From Rhodospirillales bacterium (lineage in GTDB: Bacteria; Pseudomonadota; Alphaproteobacteria; Rhodospirillales; Casp-alpha2), in assembly GCA_017644185.1 (NCBI GenBank), contig JAEPMA010000013.1:37548-101547 (forward strand): DNA of 64,000 nucleotides. The letters are read 5' to 3'. The notes under the pieces were generated by a model. It was given only the letters and a program-made list of their open reading frames with translations. It searched no databases and was not told the DNA's origin. Positions 54,400 through 63,933 of this stretch are shown here, in pieces; the stretch's first letter is position 1, and each line of letters opens with the position of its first letter. Position numbers and translations under genes: made by a program.

Positions 54400-55419
54400 T
54401 TACGCCGGCTTCTTGGCATACACCAGATGGGTGAGGCCGGGGATCGCGGCGGTATCTTCGATGTCAACGAAGCCGATCTTGGTCATTTCTTCTTTCAACC
54501 ACCCCGCCGTGATCGAGTGGGCGTCGGGCGTGAAGGCCATGTGCTGAAGCTGCCAAAGCGCCGCCATCGACGGCCCTTCCCTGTCGTCGTCGACCATGAA
54601 GTCGTGCACCATATAAGTGCCGCCCGGCGCCAAGCTTTCGAAGGCGCGCTCGATCAGTTTCGGGACTTCCGTTCCCGGCACCCCCGAAAACAGATACGAC
54701 ATCAGGATCGCGTCCTGTTCCGTCGGCCATTCGGCGATAAGGGCGTTGCCGGGGATATAGCGAACCCGGTCGATCATCCCCGCGTCGGTGATGAACTGCC
54801 AGCCGATCTCGGCGACGTTCGGGAAGTCGATGATGGTCGCGACCAGGTCGGGATTGGCTTCCAGAAGCCGGATCGTCATCGCCCCGGTGCCGCCGCCGAC
54901 GTCCAGTAAATTCTTCGCGCCCGTCAGGTCGACGGTCTTGGCGATGGTGCGCCCGGGGCCGAGTGAGCCGGAATGCTGAGCGTTGGAATAAAGCGCCGCC
55001 TGGTCCGGGTCCGACATCCAGTGCTGGTAGGAATCGACCGCTTCCGGGTCCAACGTGCCGTCCATGACGTTGTTCAGCTGGCCGAGGAACGGATACATCT
55101 GCTGATCGATCTGGTAGCGGAGATAGTCGCCGAAATCATATTTGGATTCACGATTGAGGAACGCCTCCGCCCCCGGCGCGTTGGCGTATTTGTTGTCGTC
55201 GAAGGTGACGAGACCGACGCTGTAGAGCGCGGTCAGGAGAGTCTCGATCCGGTTTTCGGGGACCTTGGTCGCCTTTGAAAGCTCGGCCACCGACTTGGCG
55301 CCTCCCGCGAGATGGGTGAAGGCGTCGATGTGCAGCGCAGCAAAAAGCGCCTTGGACGCCATGAAGCCGAACGCGACACGTGAGACGTCTTCGGCGGTTT
55401 CGGCGAGATGAATGGACAT
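54400..55419 (-). CDS. SAM-dependent O-methyltransferase (plant-COMT/BchU-like)
   Basis: A 339-residue methyltransferase. The N-terminal helical dimerisation domain (about 1-110) has FGFMASKALFAALHIDAFTHL and a winged-helix part; the Rossmann domain has the SAM-binding motif NLLDVGGGTGAMTIRLLEANP and then ATIIDFPNV. The family methylates small hydroxylated aromatics, tetrapyrroles or antibiotics; a biosynthetic partner is not present, so the substrate is open. The catalytic His at the usual position is not obvious. It converges on the molybdopterin enzyme gene with six bases between stops. Confidence 0.88.
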   Translation of the reverse strand: MSIHLAETAEDVSRVAFGFMASKALFAALHIDAFTHLAGGAKSVAELSKATKVPENRIETLLTALYSVGLVTFDDNKYANAPGAEAFLNRESKYDFGDYLRYQIDQQMYPFLGQLNNVMDGTLDPEAVDSYQHWMSDPDQAALYSNAQHSGSLGPGRTIAKTVDLTGAKNLLDVGGGTGAMTIRLLEANPDLVATIIDFPNVAEIGWQFITDAGMIDRVRYIPGNALIAEWPTEQDAILMSYLFSGVPGTEVPKLIERAFESLAPGGTYMVHDFMVDDDREGPSMAALWQLQHMAFTPDAHSITAGWLKEEMTKIGFVDIEDTAAIPGLTHLVYAKKPA

Positions 55420-55600
55420 GGGGAAAATCGCTCCTGTTTCCGTTCGGCCAGCGGCGGGCATGGAGTTTCCTAGCTTACGAATATTGCCGGAGACCGCAAG
55501 GCTAGCCCCGTGGATAACCCGGATTCACCAATTCTTCAGCGGTTTCGTGCCAGAAACGAGGATGTGCGATGCACAATAAAACAACTCAAAATATAGATTA

Positions 55601-56485
55601 ATGAAATATACATGTATTTGTATTTTTGTGCTCTTGGCGGTGCTCGCCTTGCCGGTTTCGGCGGCGGAGACGTGCGGTTGCGACATTTCTTCGGACACCC
55701 GCGCCGAATACGACGCGGCATTGATCGAGACCGACGCGGCGGACGTCAGCCCGCTTCACGCGCCCTGGGGCACGCCGGTCGGGAAGTTTTCGGGGACACG
55801 GATCGTCGAACTTGCGCAGGCGCACTGGCTGACGGGCTACGACGTGAAACGGCGCTTACCATTATGGGTTGCGTATCGGTTGACGTCACACGATGTCGCA
55901 AAAAAGCGGAAACGGACCCAATGCTTCCGCCCCGATCCGCGTGTCGCGATTAACGATGGGGGGACGGTCTGCGCCTCATATAAAGGTGATGGGATGGATC
56001 GCGGGCATATGGTCCCAAGTGCCGACATGACCCGGTCCGAACGCGCGATGGTCAATTCGTATATTTTCACCAACATCGCCCATCAGTATCCGGGGTTCAA
56101 CCGAACCCTCTGGCGGGATCTCGAGATCCGCGTCCGGACGATGGCGCGCATCAGCGGCGAGATCTATGTCGTGACCGGTGCGATTTTCGACAGGGATGAC
56201 GACGGCCGTCCCGATCGAACCGGGCTGGCGGCCTACCCGATCAAAAGCGGCAACCCGAAAAGCGCGGTCGCCACGCATTTCTATAAAGTGGTGTTCGTGG
56301 CGGGGGAGGGCAGCGACCCGCCCAAAATCACGGCTTGGTTGTTCCGGCATAAAAACGTCCGAACCAGCGGTCAGGTATCCGCCGCGATCATCGACAAGGC
56401 GCGGGTGCCGCTGTCGGTGATCGAAAAGCTGTCGGGCCTCGACATCGCGCCCGCACTTAACATTGTCTCGACGGCCAGGCACTAG
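55601..56485 (+). CDS. Secreted DNA/RNA non-specific endonuclease (NUC family)
   Basis: A 294-residue exported nuclease of the beta-beta-alpha-metal type. A signal peptide (ICIFVLLAVLALPVSAAE, cleavage about residue 22) is followed by a spacer and the catalytic domain. The active-site motif DRGHMVPSADM has His136 as base, and the Mg-binding Asn lies in HQYPGFNRTLW (Asn167). Cys108 and Cys124, with Cys25 and Cys27, suggest disulfides. The first 40 bases and the upstream 60 are AT-rich, unlike the neighbours. Its TAG overlaps that of the convergent LysE gene at a shared CTAG. Confidence 0.9.
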   Translation: MKYTCICIFVLLAVLALPVSAAETCGCDISSDTRAEYDAALIETDAADVSPLHAPWGTPVGKFSGTRIVELAQAHWLTGYDVKRRLPLWVAYRLTSHDVAKKRKRTQCFRPDPRVAINDGGTVCASYKGDGMDRGHMVPSADMTRSERAMVNSYIFTNIAHQYPGFNRTLWRDLEIRVRTMARISGEIYVVTGAIFDRDDDGRPDRTGLAAYPIKSGNPKSAVATHFYKVVFVAGEGSDPPKITAWLFRHKNVRTSGQVSAAIIDKARVPLSVIEKLSGLDIAPALNIVSTARH

Positions 56486-57117
56486 CTCCTTCGCGCGAGC
56501 GCGAGACCGAGTCCCGTACCCAACAACAACGTGCCGGTAATCCCGTGACGCAATCTGGCCTTGGCGCCGCCCGCCAGCCACGCCCGCGCCCGTCCCGCGA
56601 CGACCGCGTACATCCCGTCCAGAAGAAACGCGAGCACCATGAACGTCACGCACAGGATCGCGAGTTGTGGGCCCGCGGCCAAATCCGGGTCGATGAACTG
56701 CGGGAAGAACGCGACAAAGAAAAACACCGTTTTCGGGTTGGTGATGGCGACGATGAAGCCATGCCAGAACACCCCCTTGGGTTTCTGATCCGCCGCGATC
56801 TGCTGGACCGCGTCCGGGTCGGCTTTGAAGGCGTGACGCCATTCCTTAATTCCCAGATAAACCAGATAAGCGACACCCGCCCAACGCACCCATTCGAAAA
56901 TATCGGCGGCAACCGCCAAAACCGTCGAGAGGCCGAGCGCACCTGCCGTCAGCATGACCGTGGTACCCGTGTTGGCACCGACCACGGTCAGCACGCCGGT
57001 CCTTACCCCGTGTTTCAACGAGTTCGCGATCACCAGCGTGACGATGGGGCCGGGGATCAGGATCAGCACGGCGGTGGCGAGGATAAAAGCGGCATAAAGC
57101 TCAAGGTCGATGGGCAT
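56482..57117 (-). CDS. LysE/RhtB-family exporter
   Basis: A 211-residue inner-membrane protein with about six helices. The family start PIDLELYAAFILATAVLILIPGP leads to the conserved P-G-P motif, and GVFWHGFIVAITNPKTVFFFVAFFPQF is the other hallmark. Members export amino acids such as lysine, homoserine or threonine. AAGGAAC lies near the ATG. It is convergent with the nuclease gene, the two stop codons sharing bases, and divergent from the FMN riboswitch. The substrate is not known. Confidence 0.9.
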   Translation of the reverse strand: MPIDLELYAAFILATAVLILIPGPIVTLVIANSLKHGVRTGVLTVVGANTGTTVMLTAGALGLSTVLAVAADIFEWVRWAGVAYLVYLGIKEWRHAFKADPDAVQQIAADQKPKGVFWHGFIVAITNPKTVFFFVAFFPQFIDPDLAAGPQLAILCVTFMVLAFLLDGMYAVVAGRARAWLAGGAKARLRHGITGTLLLGTGLGLALARRS

Positions 57118-57202
57118 GAGGGTGTTCCTTGTCTGATTTTCGAAGCAATCCACCGATCTTTGCGCGTGTCAACGCCAAGCCGTCGGTGTTAGGGTGCTCT
57201 CA

Positions 57203-57363
<161 letters not shown>

Positions 57364-57443
57364 ATGCGTCGGCATGTTCATGCGTGCCGGGGTATGAGTC
57401 CCGATTGCGTACGGTTCAAATTCGTTCAGGAGCACGTACCGCA

Positions 57444-57899
57444 ATGACTGCTGACAATCAGAAAATCGCCTACATCCAGGCTCGCTGGCACGCCGACATC
57501 GTCGACCGCGCGCTGGTCGGGTTCGAGGAACGCCTTGCCGAAGCGGGTTACGACATGCCCGTCGAAGTGATGAGCCTCGCGGGGGCCTTCGAACTTCCGC
57601 TTGCCGCCAAGCGCCTCGCACGTCGCGACGACATCGCGTGCGTCGTCGCTTGTGGGTTTGTGGTCGATGGGGGGATCTACCGCCACGACTTCGTCGCCGA
57701 CGCGGTCGTGTCCGGACTGATGCAGGTGCAGCTAGAGACAGACACGCCCGTGTTCTCGGTCGTCCTGACGCCGCATAATTTCCAGGAAACCGAAGAGCTG
57801 ATCAATTTCTTCAAGGGCCACTTCGTCACCAAGGGCCGCGAGGCCGCCGACGCGGTGATGGGCACGCTCGCCGTGCACGAAGAACTGGACGCGGCCTAG
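57444..57899 (+). CDS. ribH: 6,7-dimethyl-8-ribityllumazine synthase, type II
   Basis: A 151-residue lumazine synthase, which joins 5-amino-6-ribitylaminouracil and dihydroxybutanone phosphate in the penultimate step of riboflavin synthesis. Landmarks are AYIQARWHADIVDRALVGFEE, MSLAGAFELPLAAKRLA, VVACGFVVDGGIYRHDFVADAV and DTPVFSVVLTPHNFQE. The Trp in ARWH, where most synthases have Phe, and the Val-Asp-Gly-Gly-Ile-Tyr segment fit the RibH2 (decameric) type of rhizobia and Brucella. AGGAG lies upstream. No other rib gene is adjacent, so this is a separately riboswitch-controlled paralogue or the only copy. Confidence 0.93.
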   Translation: MTADNQKIAYIQARWHADIVDRALVGFEERLAEAGYDMPVEVMSLAGAFELPLAAKRLARRDDIACVVACGFVVDGGIYRHDFVADAVVSGLMQVQLETDTPVFSVVLTPHNFQETEELINFFKGHFVTKGREAADAVMGTLAVHEELDAA

Positions 57900-57901
57900 A
57901 A

Positions 57902-58010
57902 CCCCTCACCCGTCGAGCAAAGCTCGCCACCCTCTCCCAAGGGAGAGGGGACTCACGGCCAATCTTCCCTCTCCTTGGGGAGAGGGTGGCGCGAAGCGCC
58001 GGGTGAGGGG
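57902..58010. repeat. Family A palindromic intergenic repeat (copy 7)
   Basis: Outer arms CCCCTCACCCGTCGAGCAAA and AGCGCCGGGTGAGGGG; inner palindromes CCCTCTCCCAAGGGAGAGGG and CCCTCTCCTTGGGGAGAGGG. It starts two bases after the ribH stop and ends five bases before the stop of the convergent GNAT gene, a good position for a bidirectional terminator. Confidence 0.9.
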
Positions 58011-58014
58011 TGTC

Positions 58015-58572
58015 TTAAAGCTTCTTGGTGTAGACGTATTCGATGGAGTTCGATGCGTCGGCGCAGTGGACGAGGCCGGGTTGGCGTTTGTAGCCACGGC
58101 GTTCGTACAGGCGATGCGCATTCAGAAAACGCGAGTCGGTATAGAGCATCATCATGTCGGCCTGCATCTCTTCTCTCGCCGTGCGCTCGACCAGATCGCA
58201 GAGCGTGCTCCCCACACCGCGGCCGCGCGCGGCAGGCGAGATGAACAGTTTCCGCATGCGCGCCACACCCGGTGCATCGGTGGGTGTCAGCGCCACCGTC
58301 CCGCAGATCTGCCCCTGGCATTCCGCGACCCAGAACCGTCCACCGAGACGCTGGTAAGCGCTGCCCGGTTCGCGCAGCTGTGGGCGCTCTTCATCGACGA
58401 GAAGCACACAGCCCTGGAATTCCGAATAAACCTCGGAGATCAGTTCGATCACGGCGTCGGAATCGCTATCCGTCGCTTCGCGGACGATGACGTCGGCAAC
58501 CCTCGCAACAATGTTCTTGGCCGCGATCTCGGGCGTTTCGGTCTGACAGGCGGCGGACGAGAGGAAGTTCAT
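58015..58572 (-). CDS. GNAT-family N-acetyltransferase
   Basis: A 185-residue GNAT protein. The acetyl-CoA-binding motif A is KLFISPAARGRGVGSTLCDLV (about 108-128), preceded by the strands QICGTVALTPTDAPGVARM; LYTDSRFLNAHRLYERRGYKR is motif B. It starts from ATG with GGGGAGGA inside the end of the upstream acyl-CoA dehydrogenase gene (one base between stop and start), so it belongs to that transcript. The acceptor is unknown, and a link to the ethylmalonyl-CoA pathway is not obvious. Confidence 0.88.
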   Translation of the reverse strand: MNFLSSAACQTETPEIAAKNIVARVADVIVREATDSDSDAVIELISEVYSEFQGCVLLVDEERPQLREPGSAYQRLGGRFWVAECQGQICGTVALTPTDAPGVARMRKLFISPAARGRGVGSTLCDLVERTAREEMQADMMMLYTDSRFLNAHRLYERRGYKRQPGLVHCADASNSIEYVYTKKL

Positions 58573-58573
58573 A

Positions 58574-60247
58574 TCAGTTCCTCCCCTCTAATAATCCACG
58601 CGCGATCACCTGCGCCTGGATTTCGGCCGCACCCTCGAAGATGTTGAGGATGCGCGCATCGCACAGCACGCGGGAAATCGGATATTCGAGGGCGTAACCG
58701 TTGCCCCCATGAATCTGCAGCGCGCCATCGGCGTTGGCCCAGGCGACCCTTGCCGCCAATAATTTCGCCATCCCCGCTTCGATATCGCAGCGGCGATCCG
58801 AGTCTTTCTCGCGGCCCGAGAAATAGGTGATCTGGCGGGCGATCATGGTTTCGACCGCCATCCAGGCGATCTTCCCATGGACGCGCGGGAACTTGTAGAT
58901 CGGTTTCGAAAACTGAATGCGCCCAGTGGCGTACTCGAGGCCGAGCTCCATCGCGTTCTGCGCCACGCCGACGGCGCGCGCCGCAGTCTGGATGCGCGCA
59001 CTTTCGAACGTCGCCATCAGCTGTTTGAAACCCTGGCCTTCCTCGCCGCCCAATAACTGTTCGGCGGGCACTTCCATATTGTCGAAGCCGAGTTCGTATT
59101 CCTTCATGCCGCGGTAGCCGAGCACCTCGATCTCACCGCCCGTCATCCCCTCTTTCGGGAATGGGTCGTCTTCCGTGCCGCGGGGCTTTTCGACGAGAAA
59201 CATCGACAAACCTTTGTAGCCCGGCTCGTCGGGATTGGTGCGCACCAGCAACGTCATCATGTCGGAACGCGATGCGTGCGTGATCCAGGTCTTGTTGCCG
59301 GTAATTTTATATGTGTCGCCGTCCTTGATGGCGCGGGTCTTGAGCGATGCGAGATCGGACCCCGTCCCTGGTTCGGTAAAGACCGCCGTCGGCAGAAGCT
59401 CGCCCGACGCGATGAGCGGCAGATAGTGTTCTTTCTGCGCGTCGGTGCCCCCCAGCCGGATCAATTCGGCGGCGATTTCGGAGCGCGTCCCCAACGACCC
59501 GACGCCGATGTAGGCGCGGCTGAGTTCCTCGGTGACGACGCACATGGCCATCTTGCCCAGGCCTAGCCCGCCGAAATCTTCGGGGACCGTCAGGCCGAAC
59601 ACGCCCAGTTCCGCCATCTGTTCGACGATCTCGATCGGGATCAGTTCGTCCTTCAAATGCCATTCGTGGGCATAGGGCTGGACTTGTTCCTGGGCGAAGC
59701 GGCGGAACTGGTCCCTGACCATATCGAGGGTTTCATCCGACAGGCCGGGCGCGCCGAAATGCCCGTCTTCGATCAGATCGGCGATGCGCGCACGCACGGC
59801 GCCGGTATTGCCGTGGGTCTGCAGCATGCGGACGGCGTCGTTTTTAAAGGACGCGATTTCCGCCTCGCCGATACCGATGTCGCCGGGGCGCACGATCTCA
59901 AGCTGGCTGACGGCGATGCCGCCTTCGAGCTGGCTGAGGTACTCCCCAAACGCGGCTTGGACCATCAACTGTTCGAGTTCACCGAAGCGCCCTTCGTTTT
60001 CGAGGCGTTTGCCCCAACCCAGCATCTGGCGCAAGCCTTCGACGTAGGTCGCGACCCAGGCGAGGCCGTGAACCTCCGTCTGGTATTTTTCGACCAGATT
60101 GCCCTTCACGCGCCCGTCGACGACGACCATGCCCTGAAGATGTTGGCGGGTTTCCGCCAGCAGACCCTCGGCGGCCGGCAAGGCGGCGTCGCAGACACCG
60201 ATAAGACCGTCGATCAACGGCACGTCATTGTTGCCGCTAGCGTCCAT
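58574..60247 (-). CDS. mcd: (2S)-Methylsuccinyl-CoA dehydrogenase
   Basis: A 557-residue acyl-CoA dehydrogenase. The C-terminal 390 residues are the normal fold (FRRFAQEQVQPYAHEWHLKD, GLTVPEDFGGLGLGKMAMC, TAVFTEPGTGSDLASLKTRA, then ITGNKTWITHASRSDMMTLL and YALEYPISRVLCDARILNIFE). The N-terminal extension of about 160 residues is the mark of methylsuccinyl-CoA dehydrogenase, which makes mesaconyl-C1-CoA. The ccr and ecm genes next to it make this choice firm. Electrons would go to EtfAB. The ATG follows GGGGAG; another ATG 15 bases earlier is possible. Confidence 0.9.
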   Translation of the reverse strand: MDASGNNDVPLIDGLIGVCDAALPAAEGLLAETRQHLQGMVVVDGRVKGNLVEKYQTEVHGLAWVATYVEGLRQMLGWGKRLENEGRFGELEQLMVQAAFGEYLSQLEGGIAVSQLEIVRPGDIGIGEAEIASFKNDAVRMLQTHGNTGAVRARIADLIEDGHFGAPGLSDETLDMVRDQFRRFAQEQVQPYAHEWHLKDELIPIEIVEQMAELGVFGLTVPEDFGGLGLGKMAMCVVTEELSRAYIGVGSLGTRSEIAAELIRLGGTDAQKEHYLPLIASGELLPTAVFTEPGTGSDLASLKTRAIKDGDTYKITGNKTWITHASRSDMMTLLVRTNPDEPGYKGLSMFLVEKPRGTEDDPFPKEGMTGGEIEVLGYRGMKEYELGFDNMEVPAEQLLGGEEGQGFKQLMATFESARIQTAARAVGVAQNAMELGLEYATGRIQFSKPIYKFPRVHGKIAWMAVETMIARQITYFSGREKDSDRRCDIEAGMAKLLAARVAWANADGALQIHGGNGYALEYPISRVLCDARILNIFEGAAEIQAQVIARGLLEGRN

Positions 60248-60381
60248 CCTGTTGCTCCCCATCGCTCCCCATTGGCGACGAATACACCGGTTTCGGCTTG
60301 TTGTTTTTATTGTCGACCCGGCACGTTAAAGACCGTCGGGCGGTCCGGCAAGCGCGCCGGACGCCCCTTCAAATCCCGAGG

Positions 60382-61662
60382 TCAGCCCTCGATGCAGTCC
60401 TCGATGGTGCGCCGGCCCGGTTTCTTGGCCTGCACCAGAACCGCCATGTTGCCGGGCTTGTGCTGGTTCCTGAGCATCTTCATGTGCGCCGCGGGAATGT
60501 CATCCCACGAGAACACTTCCGACATGCACGGATCGATGCGGCGTTCGACAACCAGATTGTTGGCCTGGCTGGCCTGCATCAGGTTGGCGAAGTGGCTGCC
60601 CTGGATCCGCTTCTGGCGCATCCAGACGAATCTGGCGTCCATGGTCAGGTTGTAGCCCGTGGTCCCCGCGCAGAACACGACCATGCCGCCGCGTTTGACG
60701 ACGTTGCAGCTGACCGGGAAGGTCGCTTCGCCCGGGTGTTCGAAGACGAAGTCGACGTCGTTGCCCTTACCCGTGATGTCCCAGATCGCCTTGCCGAACT
60801 TGCGGGTCTCTTTCATGTAGTCCTTGAAGCCGTCGCCGTTCACGGGCGGCAGTTGGCCCCAGCAGTTGAAGTCCTTGCGGTTGATGACGCCCTTGGCGCC
60901 GAGCGACATAACGAAATCGCGCTTGTCCTCGTCCGAAATCACCCCGATGGCGTTGGCACCCGAGACGGCGCAGAGCTGCACCGCCATGGCGCCAAGGCCG
61001 CCCGACGCGCCCCACACGAGGACGTTGTGGCCGGGGCGCAGGATGTGCGGACGATGGCCGAACAGCATGCGATACGACGTCGCGAGGACGAGCGTGTAAC
61101 ACGCGCTTTCTTCCCACGTCAGGTGCTTCGGGCGCTCCATGCACTGACGATCCTGGACGCGGCAGAACTGCGCGAACGACCCGTCAGGGGTTTCGTAGCC
61201 CCAGATGCGTTGCGAGGTCGAGAACATCGGATCGCCGCCGTTGCATTCCTCGTCGTCGCCGTCGTCCTGGTTACAGTGCACGACGACCTCGTCACCCACC
61301 TTGAAGCGGGTCACTTTCGAGCCGACCGCGTAAACGATGCCCGACGCGTCCGAACCGGCGATGTGGTATTCGGCTTTGTGGTAGTCGAACGGGCTGATCG
61401 GCGTGCCGAGCGCGGCCCACACACCGTTGTAGTTGACGCCGGCGGCCATCACCATGATCAGAACGTCGTGGCTGTCCAGTTCGGGGACGTCGACAACCTC
61501 GACCTGCATCGCGGTATCCGGTTCGCCGTGGCGCTCCTGACGGATCGCCCACGCATACATCTGTTTCGGCACATGGCCGAGCGGCGGGATCTCGCCCAGC
61601 TCGTAAAGGTCCTTCTTCGGAAGGTCCGGATAAATTTCGATAATCTCGGCAGCTTCGGTCAT
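60382..61662 (-). CDS. ccr: Crotonyl-CoA carboxylase/reductase
   Basis: A 426-residue medium-chain reductase that carboxylates crotonyl-CoA with NADPH and CO2 to ethylmalonyl-CoA, the key step of the ethylmalonyl-CoA pathway. Landmarks are KDLYELGEIPPLGHVPKQMYAW at the N-terminus, AAGVNYNGVWAALG, HIAGSDASGIVYAVG, VLVWGASGGLGAMAVQLC, DFVFEHPGEATFPVS and GTTGYNLTMDARFVWMRQKR. All are specific to Ccr rather than other quinone-oxidoreductase relatives. The ATG was set by the family N-terminus. It is divergent from ecm. Confidence 0.97.
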   Translation of the reverse strand: MTEAAEIIEIYPDLPKKDLYELGEIPPLGHVPKQMYAWAIRQERHGEPDTAMQVEVVDVPELDSHDVLIMVMAAGVNYNGVWAALGTPISPFDYHKAEYHIAGSDASGIVYAVGSKVTRFKVGDEVVVHCNQDDGDDEECNGGDPMFSTSQRIWGYETPDGSFAQFCRVQDRQCMERPKHLTWEESACYTLVLATSYRMLFGHRPHILRPGHNVLVWGASGGLGAMAVQLCAVSGANAIGVISDEDKRDFVMSLGAKGVINRKDFNCWGQLPPVNGDGFKDYMKETRKFGKAIWDITGKGNDVDFVFEHPGEATFPVSCNVVKRGGMVVFCAGTTGYNLTMDARFVWMRQKRIQGSHFANLMQASQANNLVVERRIDPCMSEVFSWDDIPAAHMKMLRNQHKPGNMAVLVQAKKPGRRTIEDCIEG

Positions 61663-61758
61663 TGGTTCGTCCCCTGTTTCATTCGACGTATCTTTTTCGT
61701 CGTCACGCCGCCCGCCTCCCAAAGCCTGCGACGATCCCCTGATGCGATTACAAATTTG

Positions 61759-61826
61759 TTGCATCGCAATATGAGTCGTAGACGGATTCCGCTTTCACCG
61801 CAATGCACAATTTGCTACGTTGCAAA
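61759..61826. promoter_or_regulatory. Two dyad operators between ccr and ecm
   Basis: TTGCATCGCAA at 61759-61769 and TTTGCTACGTTGCAAA at 61811-61826 are related dyads (TTGC ... GCAA) about 54 bases apart centre to centre, near five helical turns, in the 240-base divergent ccr/ecm promoter region. They could bind a dimeric regulator of acetate or acyl-CoA metabolism. TTTGC/GCAAA sites are known for RamB-type regulators, but the regulator here is not identified. Confidence 0.45.
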
Positions 61827-61904
61827 AAAATTTCCCACGGTTTTAAAATATTATTTCGTGGATGCGGGGAAAGTGGATTTTATTCATTCGGGGGCTTCAA
61901 GTTA

Positions 61905-63932
61905 ATGACAGAAAATTTCGCTGAGACCAAAATGGGCCTTGCTGCGGATGCGAACGCGGAAGCCCGCGTCACACCGGACCGGCCATGGCTTTTCCGCACC
62001 TATTCCGGTCATTCGTCGGCCCGTGAATCGAACAAGCTGTATCGCTCTAATCTGGAAAGGGGCCAGACGGGACTGTCGATCGCTTTCGACCTGCCGACCC
62101 AGACCGGCTACGATTCAGATCATCTTCTGGCCAAGGGGGAAGTCGGCAAGGTCGGCGTGCCGATCTCGCACCTGGGCGACATGGAAACGCTCCTCGACGG
62201 CATCCCCTTGGATAAGATGAACACGTCGATGACCATCAACGCGCCTGCGGCGTGGTTATTGGCATTGTACGTGGCGACGGCGGAACGGCAGGGCGTTAAA
62301 CGCGAACAACTGTCCGGCACCACTCAAAACGACATCATCAAAGAGTATCTGTCCCGCGGCACTTATATTTTTCCGCCCGCGCCGAGCTTAAAGCTGATCG
62401 CGGATGTGGTGAGTTTCACGTACCGGGAAATCCCGAAATGGAACCCCACGAACGTCTGCTCGTATCACTTACAAGAAGCGGGCGCGACACCGGTTCAGGA
62501 ACTGGCGTACGCCTTGGCCATCGCCATCGAGGTGCTGGACCGGGTGAAACCGCTCGTGCCCGAAGAAGACTTCCCGACCGTGGTCGGGCGCATCAGTTTC
62601 TTCGTCAACGCGGGCGTCCGGTTCATCACCGAAATGTGCAAGATGCGCGCGTTCACCGAACTGTGGGACGACATCTGCCGCGAACGCTACGGCGTCGAGG
62701 ACCCGAAACTCAGGCGCTTCAGATACGGGGTGCAGGTCAACTCGCTCGGTCTGACCGAGCAGCAACCAGAGAACAACGTCTACCGGATCCTGCTCGAGAT
62801 GCTCGCCGTCACCCTTTCGAAGAACGCCAGGGCGCGGGCCGTGCAGTTGCCGGCCTGGAACGAGGCGCTCGGTCTCCCTAGACCCTGGGACCAGCAGTGG
62901 TCATTAAGACTGCAGCAGATCGTCGCTTATGAAACCGATCTTCTGGAATACGGTGACCTGTTCGACGGCTCGCCGGTGATCGAGAAGAAGGTGGAGGAAC
63001 TGAAGGCGGGTGCGCTGAAGGAACTGGCCCAGATCGACGACATGGGCGGTGCCGTCTCGGCGGTCGAGAACTCGTATATGAAGCGGAGACTGGTCGAATC
63101 GAACGCGCTCAGATTGGCCGCCATCGAGCGGGGCGAGCAGCCCGTCATTGGCGTCAACCGCTATACCGACGGCGAGCCGTCACCGCTGACGGTGGGTGAC
63201 GGGTCGATCCTGACGGTCGATCAGACCGCCGAGAAAGAGCAGATCGAAAGCTTGAGAAAATGGCGCGAAAGCCGCGACAGTGACAAGGTTGCTGCCGCCC
63301 TCAAGGATCTCAAGGCCGCCGCGGAAGAGGGGAAGAATATCATGGAGCCCTCCATCGCCTGCGCGCATGCGGGGGTGACGACGGGCGAATGGGCGGAAAC
63401 GCTGCGTTCGGTTTATGGGGAATATCGGGCCCCGACCGGGGTCGGGGGCGCGTCGTCGCAGTCTGCCGACGCGATGGCCGACATCCGTGCCCGCGTCGAC
63501 AAACTCGAAAACGTGCTCGGCACGCGCCTGAAAATGCTGGTGGGCAAGCCCGGATTGGACGGGCACTCCAACGGGGCCGAGCAGATCGCCGTCCGCGCCC
63601 GCGACGCCGGTCTCGAGGTGGTTTACGAGGGCATCCGCCTGACGCCAGATGAAATTGTTCAGGCCGCGTTGCAGGAAGGCGTGCACGTGGTGGGCTTGTC
63701 GATTTTATCCGGCTCGCACGTGACGCTCGTCGCCGATGTGGTCGACAGAATGAAGGCGGCGGGGATTGGGGATGTGCCGGTCGTGGTGGGCGGGATCATC
63801 CCCCCCGAAGACGAGAAGAAGCTCCTCGCGAGCGGTGTCGCCGCCGTCTACACGCCGAAGGATTTCGACCTGACGCGCATTCTCGACGGTATCGTCTCCA
63901 TCGTCGAGGCGGCGGGCGCCGAGGCGGCTTAG
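61905..63932 (+). CDS. ecm: Ethylmalonyl-CoA mutase
   Basis: A 675-residue single-chain adenosylcobalamin mutase. The catalytic barrel (about 1-530) has WLFRTYSGHSSARESNKLYR, GLSIAFDLPTQTGYDSDHLL, MNTSMTINAPAAWLLALYVA, and TQNDIIKEYLSRGTYIFPP. The cobalamin-binding domain (about 540-670) has KPGLDGHSNGAEQIAVRARD, with the cobalt-ligand His554. The RGTYIFPP and YSGHSSARESN stretches and the neighbouring ccr and mcd genes mark it as ethylmalonyl-CoA mutase rather than methylmalonyl-CoA mutase. The ribosome site is weak (GGGGG). A family A repeat follows its stop. Confidence 0.95.
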   Translation: MTENFAETKMGLAADANAEARVTPDRPWLFRTYSGHSSARESNKLYRSNLERGQTGLSIAFDLPTQTGYDSDHLLAKGEVGKVGVPISHLGDMETLLDGIPLDKMNTSMTINAPAAWLLALYVATAERQGVKREQLSGTTQNDIIKEYLSRGTYIFPPAPSLKLIADVVSFTYREIPKWNPTNVCSYHLQEAGATPVQELAYALAIAIEVLDRVKPLVPEEDFPTVVGRISFFVNAGVRFITEMCKMRAFTELWDDICRERYGVEDPKLRRFRYGVQVNSLGLTEQQPENNVYRILLEMLAVTLSKNARARAVQLPAWNEALGLPRPWDQQWSLRLQQIVAYETDLLEYGDLFDGSPVIEKKVEELKAGALKELAQIDDMGGAVSAVENSYMKRRLVESNALRLAAIERGEQPVIGVNRYTDGEPSPLTVGDGSILTVDQTAEKEQIESLRKWRESRDSDKVAAALKDLKAAAEEGKNIMEPSIACAHAGVTTGEWAETLRSVYGEYRAPTGVGGASSQSADAMADIRARVDKLENVLGTRLKMLVGKPGLDGHSNGAEQIAVRARDAGLEVVYEGIRLTPDEIVQAALQEGVHVVGLSILSGSHVTLVADVVDRMKAAGIGDVPVVVGGIIPPEDEKKLLASGVAAVYTPKDFDLTRILDGIVSIVEAAGAEAA

Positions 63933-63933
63933 C

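Noticed and set aside
60298..61905. Plus-strand open frame of 535 codons
   Set aside because: Antisense shadow of ccr; the ccr protein is unmistakable and this frame resembles no family.
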